Of a stretch of 64,000 nucleotides of DNA, positions 25,458 to 35,034 are shown in pieces. How positions within the stretch are numbered: the first letter of the stretch is position 1; every line of letters begins with the position of its first letter. The DNA is from an uncultured Eubacteriales bacterium. GTDB lineage: Bacteria > Bacillota > Clostridia > Oscillospirales > Oscillospiraceae. Under the pieces are notes generated by a model. The model was not told where the DNA came from. It did no database searches and worked only from the letters and a program-made list of their open reading frames with translations. The position numbers and the translations under genes are program-made. The DNA lies in contig USGS01000001.1 of NCBI GenBank assembly GCA_900554275.1, positions 58,681-122,680 of the forward strand. The letters run 5' to 3'.

Positions 25458-27716
25458 GTGGCAGGAAGCAGCAGCCAAAACAGAAAAAATGAGAGCATCC
25501 GCCGGGCCAACCGGATCATTCAGAGCCGCACCTTCGCGCTGATGCTCATCATGGGCATCCTGATGTTCGTGCTGCTGTTCTTCCGGCTGTACGACCTGCA
25601 GATCACCCGGCACGAGGAGCTGCAGGGCAAGGCCGTGAGCCAGCAGACCCGTCGCACGGTGGTCACCGCCTCCCGGGGCACGATCTACGACGCCAGCGGC
25701 AACATACTGGCCATCTCCGCCAGCGCGGAGACCATCATCCTCTCGCCGCTGGAGATCGACCAGGCGGTGAACAGCAAGACGACCCCCGTGTCCTGGACGA
25801 AGGACAGCTTAGCCGCCGGACTGGCGGACATTTTGGGCAAGGACGCCGCCTCCATCCGCAAGCGGATGGAGAACACCGAGTCGCAGTATGAGGTCATCCA
25901 GCTGCGGGCCGAGGAGGACGTGGCGGCCAGGGTCCGGGCCTATGTGGACGAAAACGACATCGTAGGCGTGCATTTGGTGGCGGACTCCAAGCGCTACTAC
26001 CCCTACGGCTCGCTGGCCGCCCAAGTCATCGGCTTTGTGGGCACGGACAACACCGGCCTGTACGGGCTGGAGGCCTACTACGAGGAGGAGCTGGAGGGTC
26101 AGAGCGGCCTGGTGATCTCCGCCAAGGACAAGGCGGAAAACGATATGCTCTACACCTACGAGCAGTATTTCGCCGCCAGGGACGGCGGCGACCTGACGCT
26201 GACGCTGGACGCCACCATCCAGTACTATCTGGAAAAGGGCATGGAGTCCATGCTGGATAAATTCTCCGCCGCCAACGGCGCGGCGGGCGTGGTGCTCAAC
26301 GCCAAGACCGGCGGCATCATGGCCATGGCCTCCTACCCCAACTACGACCTGAACGATTTCTCCGCGGTGCAGGATAAGACGCTGCTGGAGCGCATTGAGC
26401 GCAAGGAGAACACACTGGCGGAGATGCAGCTGCTCCAGTGGCGCAACAAGGCCCTGAACGACACCTACGAGCCGGGCTCGACCTTCAAGATCCTGACGCT
26501 GGCGGCGGCGCTGGAGGAGGGCGTGGTGGATAAGACCACCACCGTCAACTGCGGCGGCAGCGTCACCATCTCCGGATACACCATCCACTGCTCCAACAAG
26601 AACGGACACGGCCTGCAGACGCTGACCCAGTCCGTGGGGAACTCCTGCAACCCGGCGTTCATCAACTACGGTCTGCGGGTGGGCAACGAGAAATTCTACG
26701 AATACATGGAGAGCTTCGGCCTGATGGGCACCACCGGCGTGGACCTGGGCGGCGAGGCGGTGGGCGTGTTCGCCTCCCCCAACAGCTTCACCCAGCTGGA
26801 CCTGGCGTGCTACGCCTTCGGTCAGAATTTCACCGTCACGCCTTTGGGCCTGATTGCGGCCCAGGCCGCCTGTGTCAACGGCGGCTATCTCCACACGCCC
26901 TATTTGGTGGAGCGCATCACCGACAGCGAGGGCAGCGTGGTCTACCGCCATGACGACACCCCGGTGCGGCAGGTCATCAGCGAGGAGACCTCCGCCTCCG
27001 TCCGGGAGTGTTTGGAATACGTGGTGTCCAGCGGCACGGGCAAAAATGGCCAGGTGGCGGGCTACCGCATCGGCGGCAAGACCGGCACGGCGGATAAGGG
27101 CCAGTCCGGCGACGTGGTGGTTTCGTTCCTGTGCTTCGCGCCGGCGGACGACCCCCAGGTCATCATGCTCATCACCATGGACACCCCCAGCCGCGCCACC
27201 GGCGTGTATGTGTCCGGCGGCAACATGGTCGCCCCCACCGCCAGCTCCGTTATGTCGGAAATCCTGCCCTATCTGGGCATTGAGCCCAGCTATTCCGCCG
27301 AGGAGCTGCTGGGCATGGACACCACCGTCCCCAACGTCATCGGCATGAGCGTGGACGAGGCCAAGGCCAAGATGAAGGAGCGCGCCCTGAGCTGCCGTGT
27401 GGAGGGCGACGGCGACGTGATCACCGACCAAACGCCTGCCGGCGGCGCCATCATCCCCGGCAAGTCCACGGTCATCCTCTACGCCAATGAGAAAAAGCCC
27501 ACCGAAAAGTGCGTCGTGCCCACGCTGCTGGGCCGCACACCGTCGGAGGCCAACACCGTGGCCGTCAATGCCGGGCTGCTGATCCGCTTCTCCGGCACGA
27601 CGGGCAGCGAGTCCAGCTCCATCCGCGTGCTGAGCCAAAACATCGAGGCGGGCACAGAGGTGGACGCCGGCACGGTCATCACCGTGCAGCTGGGCGATAC
27701 GTCCGTCACCGACTGA
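25458..27716 (+). CDS. ftsI: Penicillin-binding protein 2 / FtsI-SpoVD type transpeptidase with PASTA domains
   Basis: 752 residues from the GTG at 25458 (GGGAGGG site 8 bases upstream). A GTG at 25383 with a GGGAG site is an alternative start that would add 25 residues. A short cytoplasmic tail and one membrane helix (FALMLIMGILMFVLLFFRLY) lead to the PBP dimer domain (ASRGTIYDASGN). The transpeptidase domain has the catalytic S-T-F-K at about residue 341 (YEPGSTFKIL), SVGNSCN near 395 and KTGTA near 540. Two PASTA domains follow from about 620 (VPNVIGMSVDEAKAKM and VPTLLGRTPSEANTV). It cross-links septal peptidoglycan. PASTA tails are common in both FtsI and the sporulation paralogue SpoVD, so which of the two it is remains open. 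Confidence 0.94.
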   Translation: MAGSSSQNRKNESIRRANRIIQSRTFALMLIMGILMFVLLFFRLYDLQITRHEELQGKAVSQQTRRTVVTASRGTIYDASGNILAISASAETIILSPLEIDQAVNSKTTPVSWTKDSLAAGLADILGKDAASIRKRMENTESQYEVIQLRAEEDVAARVRAYVDENDIVGVHLVADSKRYYPYGSLAAQVIGFVGTDNTGLYGLEAYYEEELEGQSGLVISAKDKAENDMLYTYEQYFAARDGGDLTLTLDATIQYYLEKGMESMLDKFSAANGAAGVVLNAKTGGIMAMASYPNYDLNDFSAVQDKTLLERIERKENTLAEMQLLQWRNKALNDTYEPGSTFKILTLAAALEEGVVDKTTTVNCGGSVTISGYTIHCSNKNGHGLQTLTQSVGNSCNPAFINYGLRVGNEKFYEYMESFGLMGTTGVDLGGEAVGVFASPNSFTQLDLACYAFGQNFTVTPLGLIAAQAACVNGGYLHTPYLVERITDSEGSVVYRHDDTPVRQVISEETSASVRECLEYVVSSGTGKNGQVAGYRIGGKTGTADKGQSGDVVVSFLCFAPADDPQVIMLITMDTPSRATGVYVSGGNMVAPTASSVMSEILPYLGIEPSYSAEELLGMDTTVPNVIGMSVDEAKAKMKERALSCRVEGDGDVITDQTPAGGAIIPGKSTVILYANEKKPTEKCVVPTLLGRTPSEANTVAVNAGLLIRFSGTTGSESSSIRVLSQNIEAGTEVDAGTVITVQLGDTSVTD

Positions 27717-27827
27717 GCAGGAAACGCACGGTTTTCGGCACGAGCCTCCCTTTTCAAACCGGCAAAGCGTGGTAGAATAGCCATAGGCGGCCATTCCGCC
27801 GATACTGACTGCAAAGGAGATATGACC

Positions 27828-29273
27828 ATGAAGCTGCGTGAGCTGTTGAACGGCCTTACCATTTTATCCAGCAGTGCCGACCTGGACGCGGACATCCGCG
27901 AGGTGCGGTACGACTCCCGTGCGGTGGAGGCAGGCGACCTGTTCGTTGCCATCACCGGTGCGGAAACGGACGGACATAAGTATATCCCCATGGCGCGGGA
28001 AAAGGGCGCTGCCTACGTGGTGTGCCAGACCGTGCCGGAGGACGGCACGCCCTATGTCCAGGTGGCGGACAGCCGCCGGGCGCTGGCGGTCATCAGTGCG
28101 AACCGCTTCGACCACCCCGCCGACGAGCTGACCATGATCGGCGTGACAGGCACCAGCGGCAAGACCACCTCCACCTACCTCATCAAGAGCATTCTGGAGC
28201 AGAAGGCCGGGGCGAAGGTGGGCCTGATCGGCACGATCCAGAACATGATCGGCGACCGGGTGCTGCACACCGAGCGCACCACGCCGGAGTCCTACGAGCT
28301 GCAGAAGCTGCTCCGGGAGATGGCCGACGCCGGGTGCAGCCATGTGGTGATGGAGGTGTCCTCCCACGCGCTGTACCTCGACCGGGTGTACGGTATCCGC
28401 TACGCCGTGGGCGTTTACACCAACCTGAGCCGCGACCATCTGGACTTCCACCACACCATGGAGGAATACTGCGACGCCAAGGCGATCCTGTTCGACAACT
28501 GCGACGTGGGCGTCTACAACGCCGACGACCCGTGGCATGAACGGCTGCTGCAAAACGCCCGATGCCCCCGCCGGTTCTCCTACGCTGTCCACACCCAGGC
28601 GGACCTGACGGCCAAGAATGTGCAGCTCCACCCGGGCAGCGTGGACTTCGACGCGGAGGCCGACACGGAGTGGGCGCAGGTCCATGTGGACACCCCTGCG
28701 CTGTTCACTGTATATAACGCGCTGGATGCCATGGCGTGCTGCTGGAACTTGGGCGTGCCGCTGGAGGAATGCGCCGACGCACTGGCCAAGAACCACGGCG
28801 TCAAGGGCCGGATGGAGATCATCCCCACCCCGGGCAAGGACTATACCATTCTCAACGACTATTCCCACAAGCCCGACGCACTGGAGAACGTGCTGCGATC
28901 CGTCAAGGGCTTTGCCAAGGGCCGCACCGTGGTGCTGTTCGGCTGCGGCGGCGACCGGGATAAGACGAAGCGGCCCGTCATGGGCGCTATCGCCGCCCAG
29001 CTGGCGGACTTCGTCATCGTCACCAGCGACAACCCCCGGACGGAGAAGCCTGAGGCCATCATCGCCGACATTTTGGAGGGCATGAAGGACACCGCCACGC
29101 CCTACGTCACCATCCCCGACCGGGTAGAGGCCATCCACTACGCCATGGACCACGCCCAGCCGGGCGATGTGATCATTCTGGCGGGCAAGGGCCACGAGGA
29201 TTATCAGGAAATCAACCACAAGCACTACCCCATGGACGAACGGGTCATCGTGGCAGCGCATCTGAACAAATAA
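27828..29273 (+). CDS. murE: UDP-N-acetylmuramoyl-L-alanyl-D-glutamate-2,6-diaminopimelate ligase
   Basis: 481 residues. The ATG at 27828 is 8 bases from AAAGGAG; the ATG at 27822 would be too close. ATP-binding TGTSGKTTSTYLIKS lies near residue 105. The GRMEII and DYSHKPDALENVL segments are family marks. TSDNPRTEKPE carries the D-N-P-R motif that selects meso-diaminopimelate, so the wall is of the DAP type. The 110-base gap after ftsI contains no clear terminator. Confidence 0.96.
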   Translation: MKLRELLNGLTILSSSADLDADIREVRYDSRAVEAGDLFVAITGAETDGHKYIPMAREKGAAYVVCQTVPEDGTPYVQVADSRRALAVISANRFDHPADELTMIGVTGTSGKTTSTYLIKSILEQKAGAKVGLIGTIQNMIGDRVLHTERTTPESYELQKLLREMADAGCSHVVMEVSSHALYLDRVYGIRYAVGVYTNLSRDHLDFHHTMEEYCDAKAILFDNCDVGVYNADDPWHERLLQNARCPRRFSYAVHTQADLTAKNVQLHPGSVDFDAEADTEWAQVHVDTPALFTVYNALDAMACCWNLGVPLEECADALAKNHGVKGRMEIIPTPGKDYTILNDYSHKPDALENVLRSVKGFAKGRTVVLFGCGGDRDKTKRPVMGAIAAQLADFVIVTSDNPRTEKPEAIIADILEGMKDTATPYVTIPDRVEAIHYAMDHAQPGDVIILAGKGHEDYQEINHKHYPMDERVIVAAHLNK

Positions 29274-29316
29274 AAAGAGCCGCCGCACGGCCTGCGGCGG
29301 GAAGGAGCAAGCAATT

Positions 29317-30315
29317 ATGGGATTTATGGAGATCGCGCTGCCGGTCGTTGTCAGCTTTGTCATCACCGTCATCGCGGGCAAGCTGCTGATACCGGCACTG
29401 GTGAAGCTGAAGGCGGGCCAGTCCATCAAGGAGATCGGCCCGACGTGGCACATGACGAAGCAGGGCACGCCTACCATGGGCGGTCTGATGTTCATCATCG
29501 GCATCGGCCTGACCATCGTGGTGCTGGGCTGGAAAAACATGATGGCGGGCAGCTTTGTCCACCTGTATGTATACCTGTTCGCCCTGGTGTTCGGCGTCAT
29601 CGGCTATATCGACGACTATCAGAAGGTAAAGCACCACCACAACACCGGGCTGACGGCGCTACAAAAATTTGTATTGCAGCTGGCCGCCGCCGTGGCGTTC
29701 CTGTGCCTGATGCGGTACGAGGGGATGCTCAGCCCCAATCTGTATATCCCCTTCTGGAACACCCATCTGGTGCTGCCCTGGACAGTGTACCTCATCTTCG
29801 CCGCTTTCGTCATCGTAGGCACGGTGAACGCCGTGAACATCACCGACGGGCTGGACGGCCTCAGCTCCAGCGTCACCGTGCCGGTGGGCGTGTTCTTCCT
29901 GGTCATGGCGGTGGTTTGGCCCGGCTTTCAGCAGCTGGGCGTGTTCTCCGGCGCGCTGGTGGGCGGTCTGCTGGGCTTTTTGGTGTATAACCACTACCCC
30001 GCCAAGGTGTTCATGGGCGACACCGGCTCGCTGTTTTTAGGCGGCGCGGTGGCGGCGCTGGCCTTCGCCTACGATATGCCGCTGGTGCTGATCCTGGTGG
30101 GCATCGTCTACATCTGCGAAACGCTGTCCGACATCCTCCAGGTGGGCTATTTCAAGCTGACCCACGGCAAGCGCATCTTTAAGATGGCGCCGCTGCACCA
30201 CCACTTTGAGATGTGCGGCTGGAAGGAGACGAAGATCGTGGCGGTGTGCACCGCCGTCAGCACCCTGTTCTGCGTCATCGCCTATTTTGCCGTGTACCAG
30301 CGCTTCAGCTTCTGA
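29317..30315 (+). CDS. mraY: Phospho-N-acetylmuramoyl-pentapeptide-transferase
   Basis: 332 residues, about 10 membrane helices. TMGGLMFIIG, the D-D motif in IGYIDDYQKVK, VNITDGLDGLSS and the C-terminal HGKRIFKMAPLHHHFEMCGW (HHH segment) are all present. It makes lipid I at the inner membrane. A GGAAGGAG site precedes the ATG. In most bacteria murD follows; here ftsW follows directly after 34 bases. Confidence 0.97.
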   Translation: MGFMEIALPVVVSFVITVIAGKLLIPALVKLKAGQSIKEIGPTWHMTKQGTPTMGGLMFIIGIGLTIVVLGWKNMMAGSFVHLYVYLFALVFGVIGYIDDYQKVKHHHNTGLTALQKFVLQLAAAVAFLCLMRYEGMLSPNLYIPFWNTHLVLPWTVYLIFAAFVIVGTVNAVNITDGLDGLSSSVTVPVGVFFLVMAVVWPGFQQLGVFSGALVGGLLGFLVYNHYPAKVFMGDTGSLFLGGAVAALAFAYDMPLVLILVGIVYICETLSDILQVGYFKLTHGKRIFKMAPLHHHFEMCGWKETKIVAVCTAVSTLFCVIAYFAVYQRFSF

Positions 30316-30349
30316 GCTTCCGCTCTATTCTTCAGGAGGGAGGGATACC

Positions 30350-31555
30350 ATGACCCGTGAGGAGCACCAGGCCGCCCGTGCGCGGCAGGCCCGTATGCGG
30401 CAGACGGAGCAGAAGCACCGGGAAGCCGCCAAGGGCCAGATGGACCTCCCCTTCCTGATCCTGACGCTGCTGCTGACGGCCATCGGGCTCATCATGCTCT
30501 TTTCCGCCAGCTTCCCCCGCGCCTATTACGACACCGGCGACGGCACGTACTACTTCAAGCGCCAGGCCATTTTCGCCGCCATCGGCCTGGTGGCCATGTT
30601 CATGGTGGGCAAGTTCAACTACCAGCGCTGGCGGGGCGGGGCGCGTATTTTAGTAGGCTTCGCGCTGTTTCTGCTGATCCTGGTCATCATCCCCCATAAC
30701 CCGCTGGCCATCACCTCCAACAACGCCACCCGATGGCTGGGCATCAGGGGCGTGTTCCAGTTCCAGCCGTCGGAGATCGCCAAGCTGGCGGTCATCGTCT
30801 ACTTCTCCGACACCATCTCCAAAAAGCGGGAGAAAATGCTGACGTGGCGTCAGGGCATCCTGCCCTACCTGGCGCTGCTGGGCGTCATCTCCGTGCTGAT
30901 GATGTTAGAGCCCCACCTGTCCGGCACAGTGCTCATCGTGGCCACCGGCGCGGTGCTGATGATCGTAGGCGGCATCCATGCGTGGCTGGTGGCGGCAGGT
31001 GTCACCGGCGTGGGCGTCATCGGCTTTCTGTTCGTCAAGCTGGCGGAGGCCGGCGTCATCAAATACGGCGCATCCCGCATCGAGATGTGGCACGACCCCT
31101 GGCTGGACTACTACGGCAAGGGGTACCAGCTGGCCCAAAGCCTGATCACCATCGGCTCGGGCGGTCTGCTGGGTGTGGGCCTGGGCCGCGGGCGGCAGAA
31201 GTTCCTGTACCTGCCGGAGCAGTACAACGATTTCATCTTCTCCGTGGTATGTGAGGAGCTGGGCCTCATCGGCGCGTGCGTCATCATGATCATCTTCTCG
31301 CTGCTGATCCTCCGGGGCTTCTGGATCGCCCTCCACGCCCGCGACCGCTTCGGCGCGCTACTGGTGGTGGGCATCATGACCCACCTGGCCCTGCAAACGT
31401 TTTTGAACATCGCCGTGGTGTCCGGCTTCGTCCCCACCACCGGCATCTCCCTCCCCTTCTTCAGCTACGGCGGCACGGCCCTGTGCCTCCAGCTGGTGGA
31501 GATGGGTCTGGTCCTCAGCGTGTCGCGGCAGATCCCCGCACCCAAAGCGGGTTAG
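30350..31555 (+). CDS. ftsW: FtsW/RodA/SpoVE-family peptidoglycan polymerase
   Basis: 401 residues from the ATG at 30350 (AGGAGGGAGG site). A basic cytoplasmic N-tail of about 35 residues precedes about 10 membrane helices. FFRAT-like positions are replaced by NNATRWLGIRGVFQFQPSEIAKLA, the SEDS signature with the PSE motif, and the C-terminal G-I-S-L-P-F-F-S-Y-G-G is intact. SEDS proteins polymerise glycan strands with a class B PBP, here presumably the PASTA-bearing partner at 25458. SpoVE is the sporulation alternative. Confidence 0.94.
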   Translation: MTREEHQAARARQARMRQTEQKHREAAKGQMDLPFLILTLLLTAIGLIMLFSASFPRAYYDTGDGTYYFKRQAIFAAIGLVAMFMVGKFNYQRWRGGARILVGFALFLLILVIIPHNPLAITSNNATRWLGIRGVFQFQPSEIAKLAVIVYFSDTISKKREKMLTWRQGILPYLALLGVISVLMMLEPHLSGTVLIVATGAVLMIVGGIHAWLVAAGVTGVGVIGFLFVKLAEAGVIKYGASRIEMWHDPWLDYYGKGYQLAQSLITIGSGGLLGVGLGRGRQKFLYLPEQYNDFIFSVVCEELGLIGACVIMIIFSLLILRGFWIALHARDRFGALLVVGIMTHLALQTFLNIAVVSGFVPTTGISLPFFSYGGTALCLQLVEMGLVLSVSRQIPAPKAG

Positions 31556-31656
31556 CCGCTAAAATCCGACAACAAACCGTATTATTCTGCAAATAAATTA
31601 CAGCTCGTATTGAAATATGGGCGTCCGCGCCGCAGACGGCGCAAGGGAGTAACAGC

Positions 31657-32775
31657 ATGAGAGTCATTTTTACCTGCGGTGGTACTGCGGGACACGTCAA
31701 CCCGGCACTGGCCCTGGCCGGCTATATGCGGGAGAAGGACCCGGATACCGCGGTCCTGTTCGTGGGTACGCCCACCGGCATGGAGCGGGAGCTGGTAACG
31801 AAGGCGGGCTACGACTATGCCGCCGTGGAGGTCAGCAGCTTCCGCCGCCGTCTCAACGGCGAGGGGCTGCGCCACAACCTCCACGCCCTGCGGGTGCTGG
31901 CCGCGTCGGGCCGTACCGCCCGGGCCATCCTGCGGAACTTCCGGCCCGACCTGGTGGTGGGCACCGGCGGCTACGCCAGCTACCCCATGGTCAAGGCCGC
32001 CGCCAAGGCCCATATCCCTACGGCGGTACACGAGAGCAACATCATCCCCGGCCTGACCACAAGGATGCTGGAGAACTACGCCGACCTCATCATGGTGGGC
32101 TTCGAGGACTGCCGCCGCCACTACCGTCACCCGGAGCGCATCGCCGTCACCGGCACGCCCGTCCGGGGCGACTTCTTCCGCCTGACCAAGGCCGAAGCCC
32201 GGAAAAAGCTGGGCTTTGACGACGACGCGCCCCTTGTGGTATCCTTTTGGGGCAGCCTGGGCGCCAGCCACATGAACGAGGACACCGTGGCCATGCTGCG
32301 GCGGGAGCAGGCGGAGGGCTTCCCCTTCCACCACATCCACGCCGTGGGCAGCGGCGGCTGGGACGCCGTCTCCCGTCAGCTGCGCGACCTGGGTCTTGCC
32401 GGCCAGCCCCGGCTGGACGTGCGCCAGTACATCTACGACATGGATGTGGTCATGGCCGCCGCCGACGTGGTTTTGAGCCGGGCCGGCGCCTCCACCATCA
32501 GCGAGCTGACCGCTCTTGGCAAGCCCACGGTCATGGTCCCCTCCCCCTACGTCACCAACAACCACCAGGAGAAGAACGCCCGGCTGCTGGAGCAGCACGG
32601 CGGCGCGCTGGTGCTCACCGAGCCGGAATGCTCCGGCGACGCGCTGTACGACGCGGTGTCCTCCATCCTCTCCTCCCCGGAGAAGCAGGAGCGCATGGCC
32701 CGTGCCATGAAGGCGCTGGGCATCCCTGACGCCACCCAGCGCATCTACGACGCCGTGACATCCCTGCTCCGCTGA
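31657..32775 (+). CDS. murG: UDP-GlcNAc:lipid I N-acetylglucosamine transferase
   Basis: 372 residues. VIFTCGGTAGHVNPALALA (loop GGTxGH) and VVGTGGYASYPMVKAA are the N-domain signatures. VVSFWGSLGASHMNE and VLSRAGASTISELTALGKPTVMVPSPYVTNNHQEKNA form the UDP-GlcNAc site. Converts lipid I to lipid II. The GGGAG site precedes the ATG. The W in FWGSLGA where many MurG have G-G-S is unremarkable. Confidence 0.96.
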   Translation: MRVIFTCGGTAGHVNPALALAGYMREKDPDTAVLFVGTPTGMERELVTKAGYDYAAVEVSSFRRRLNGEGLRHNLHALRVLAASGRTARAILRNFRPDLVVGTGGYASYPMVKAAAKAHIPTAVHESNIIPGLTTRMLENYADLIMVGFEDCRRHYRHPERIAVTGTPVRGDFFRLTKAEARKKLGFDDDAPLVVSFWGSLGASHMNEDTVAMLRREQAEGFPFHHIHAVGSGGWDAVSRQLRDLGLAGQPRLDVRQYIYDMDVVMAAADVVLSRAGASTISELTALGKPTVMVPSPYVTNNHQEKNARLLEQHGGALVLTEPECSGDALYDAVSSILSSPEKQERMARAMKALGIPDATQRIYDAVTSLLR

Positions 32776-32842
32776 TGCACCCCTGAGGGCCGTCCCCTCA
32801 TACAATGGCCTGTAAGCCAACATGAGGGGCGGGAGGGGTAAT

Positions 32843-34105
32843 ATGAGTCATTTCACCATCCGGGGCGGCAAGCCGCTCCGGGGCGAGATCACCGTGCAGG
32901 GCGCGAAGAACAGCGTTCTGCCCATTTTGGCCGCCGCGCTGCTGGCCGGGGACGTGTGCCGCATACAGGGCTGTCCCCACCTCAGCGACGTGGACTCGGC
33001 CTGCGACATCCTGCGGTACTTAGGCTGCCGCGCCCAGTGGGACGGCGGCGACCTGCTGGTGGACAGCGCCGCGCTGACCCGGTGCGACATTCCCCAGTCA
33101 CTGATGCGCCGTATGCGCTCATCGGTGATCTTTCTGGGGGCGATCCTGGCCCGGTGCGGCTGGGCGGAGCTGAGCTATCCCGGCGGCTGCGAGCTCGGGC
33201 CGCGGCCCATCGACCTGCACCTGGCGGCGCTCCGCGCCCTGGGCGCGTCCATCGAGGAAAACGGCGGCAAGCTGTATTGCCGGGGCCGCCGCCTGACGGG
33301 CTGTGAGATCGTCCTGGCCTCCCCCAGCGTGGGCGCGACGGAGAACGCCATGCTGGCCGCCTGCGGCGCAGAGGGCGACACCGTCATCTGCAACGCCGCC
33401 CGCGAGCCGGAGATCAGCGACCTGCAGGCGTTTCTCTGCGCCATGGGCGCGGAGGTGCGGGGCGCAGGCGGCTCGGTCATCACCGTGTCGCCGGGGAAAG
33501 CACTCCACGGCTGCACCCACCGGGTCATCCCGGACCGCATCGTCACCGCTACATACCTGTGCGCGGCGGCGGCCGCCGGCGGGGACATCACCCTGCTGGG
33601 CGCGGACCACCGCCATCTGGCCGCCGTCACCACAGCGCTCCAGCAGGCGGGCTGCCGGCTGGACTGCACAGCGGATACCATCCATCTGACAAGCGAAGGC
33701 CGTTTACAGGCCCTGTCCCCCCTACGCACCGCGCCCTATCCCGGCTTCCCCACCGACTGTCAGGCCATTTTCATGGCGGCACTGCTGCAAAGCCGGGGCG
33801 CGACGGTGTTCGTGGAGAATATGTTCCAGAGCCGCTACCGCCACGTGCCGGAGCTGATACGCATGGGCGCGGACATCCGTACCGAGAGCCGTGTGGCTGT
33901 GGTCTGCGGCGTGGAGCAGCTCCACGGTGCAGACACCGTGGCCACCGACCTGCGGGGCGGCGCGGCGCTGGCGGTGGCCGGGCTGGCCGCCCAGGGCATC
34001 ACCACCATCCAGGGCGTCCACCACATCCGCCGGGGCTACGAAAACCTCCCCGGCGACCTGGCCGCGCTGGGCGCGGACATCACAGACACCATTGACGCCG
34101 CATAG
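32843..34105 (+). CDS. murA: UDP-N-acetylglucosamine 1-carboxyvinyltransferase
   Basis: 420 residues, started at 32843 behind GGGAGGGG. QGAKNSVLPILAAALLAG holds the family K-N pair. SYPGGCELGPRPIDLH contains the catalytic Cys that fosfomycin attacks, so the enzyme should be fosfomycin-sensitive. Two inside-out alpha/beta domains are implied by the EPSP-synthase-like repeats. First committed step of peptidoglycan precursor synthesis. Confidence 0.95.
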   Translation: MSHFTIRGGKPLRGEITVQGAKNSVLPILAAALLAGDVCRIQGCPHLSDVDSACDILRYLGCRAQWDGGDLLVDSAALTRCDIPQSLMRRMRSSVIFLGAILARCGWAELSYPGGCELGPRPIDLHLAALRALGASIEENGGKLYCRGRRLTGCEIVLASPSVGATENAMLAACGAEGDTVICNAAREPEISDLQAFLCAMGAEVRGAGGSVITVSPGKALHGCTHRVIPDRIVTATYLCAAAAAGGDITLLGADHRHLAAVTTALQQAGCRLDCTADTIHLTSEGRLQALSPLRTAPYPGFPTDCQAIFMAALLQSRGATVFVENMFQSRYRHVPELIRMGADIRTESRVAVVCGVEQLHGADTVATDLRGGAALAVAGLAAQGITTIQGVHHIRRGYENLPGDLAALGADITDTIDAA

Positions 34106-34138
34106 CGGCGATACACCTGAGAGAAAGGGATGAAGAGT

Positions 34139-34894
34139 ATGGCGAGAAAGCGATACAGCCGCCGGCGCAGCAAGGGACGCTTTGCGTTTCTCTATAAGCT
34201 GCTGGCATTTGTGGTCATCTGCACCGCCATTACCCTGGCCCTGACGCTGTTTTTCCGCATCCGCACCATCCACGTCAGCGGCAACAGCCGCTACGACCAG
34301 GACACCATCATCCAGGCCGCCCAGATCAGGGAGGGCGACAATCTGTTCCTGATGAACAAATACGACGCCGCGGCCCGCATCCGCAAGACGCTGCCCTATG
34401 TGGAGACGGTGCAGTTCCGCCGCACCCTGCCGGACACACTGTCCATCGTGGTCACGGAGTGCACCTCCCCGGCGGCGGTGATCCAGGACGGGCAGGCGTA
34501 CCTGCTGTGTGACAAGGGCATCATCGTGGATCAGATGTCCCCTGCCGCCGCCAAAAAGCTGCCGCAGGTGGAGGGCCTGACGCTGATCGACCCCGTTGTA
34601 GGCAGCGAGGCCGCCACCGCCGATGACCAGACGCTGGCGCTGGAGCAGCTGCTGGAGCTGCTCCAGGCACTGGACGACCGGGCGCTGGCCGGGGATGTGC
34701 AGTCCATCGACCTGACCGACCCGTCCCAGATCACCCTGCGCTATCTGGACCGCTTTGACGTGTGCTTCCCCCGTAGCACCGACTACGGCTACAAGCTGGA
34801 TTATCTGCTGGCCGTGGTGGAAAAGCTGGAGGTCAACGAAAAAGGCACGGTCAACATGATGCAGGACGGAAAAGCGCGATTTATCCCGGAATAA
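34139..34894 (+). CDS. divIB: Cell division protein DivIB/FtsQ
   Basis: 251 residues from the ATG at 34139, 8 bases after AAAGGGA (an ATG at 34130 is the alternative). A very basic N-terminus (RKRYSRRRSKGR) and one membrane helix (about 20-42) precede the POTRA domain (RIRTIHVSGNSRYDQDTIIQAAQIREGDNLFLMN) and the beta domain. It stabilises FtsL in the divisome. Position between murA and ftsZ is standard for Clostridia. Confidence 0.92.
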   Translation: MARKRYSRRRSKGRFAFLYKLLAFVVICTAITLALTLFFRIRTIHVSGNSRYDQDTIIQAAQIREGDNLFLMNKYDAAARIRKTLPYVETVQFRRTLPDTLSIVVTECTSPAAVIQDGQAYLLCDKGIIVDQMSPAAAKKLPQVEGLTLIDPVVGSEAATADDQTLALEQLLELLQALDDRALAGDVQSIDLTDPSQITLRYLDRFDVCFPRSTDYGYKLDYLLAVVEKLEVNEKGTVNMMQDGKARFIPE

Positions 34895-34928
34895 CGTTGA
34901 CCACGGGGAAAGTTTTTCACCAAATTGG

Positions 34929-34967
34929 ATGGGAGGTCTTGACTGACCTCCCATTCCGTTATACAAT
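34929..34967 (+). promoter_or_regulatory. ftsZ promoter inside a 10-bp inverted repeat
   Basis: TTGACT (34939-34944), 17-base spacer, TACAAT (34962-34967). The -35 hexamer is exactly the loop of a perfect 10-bp inverted repeat (34929-34938 with 34945-34954). This may be a repressor site on the ftsZ promoter, or a weak terminator for the upstream operon; no T run follows. Confidence 0.7.
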
Positions 34968-35034
34968 ACAAGATATAGCATTTACACGCAGATAAAGTGT
35001 CGTTTTCATACAAATTATGGCAGGAGGAGCAGAC

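Noticed and set aside
25809..27794. 661-codon minus-strand frame opposite ftsI
   Set aside because: Antisense shadow of a clear PBP with SxxK, SxN and KTG motifs.
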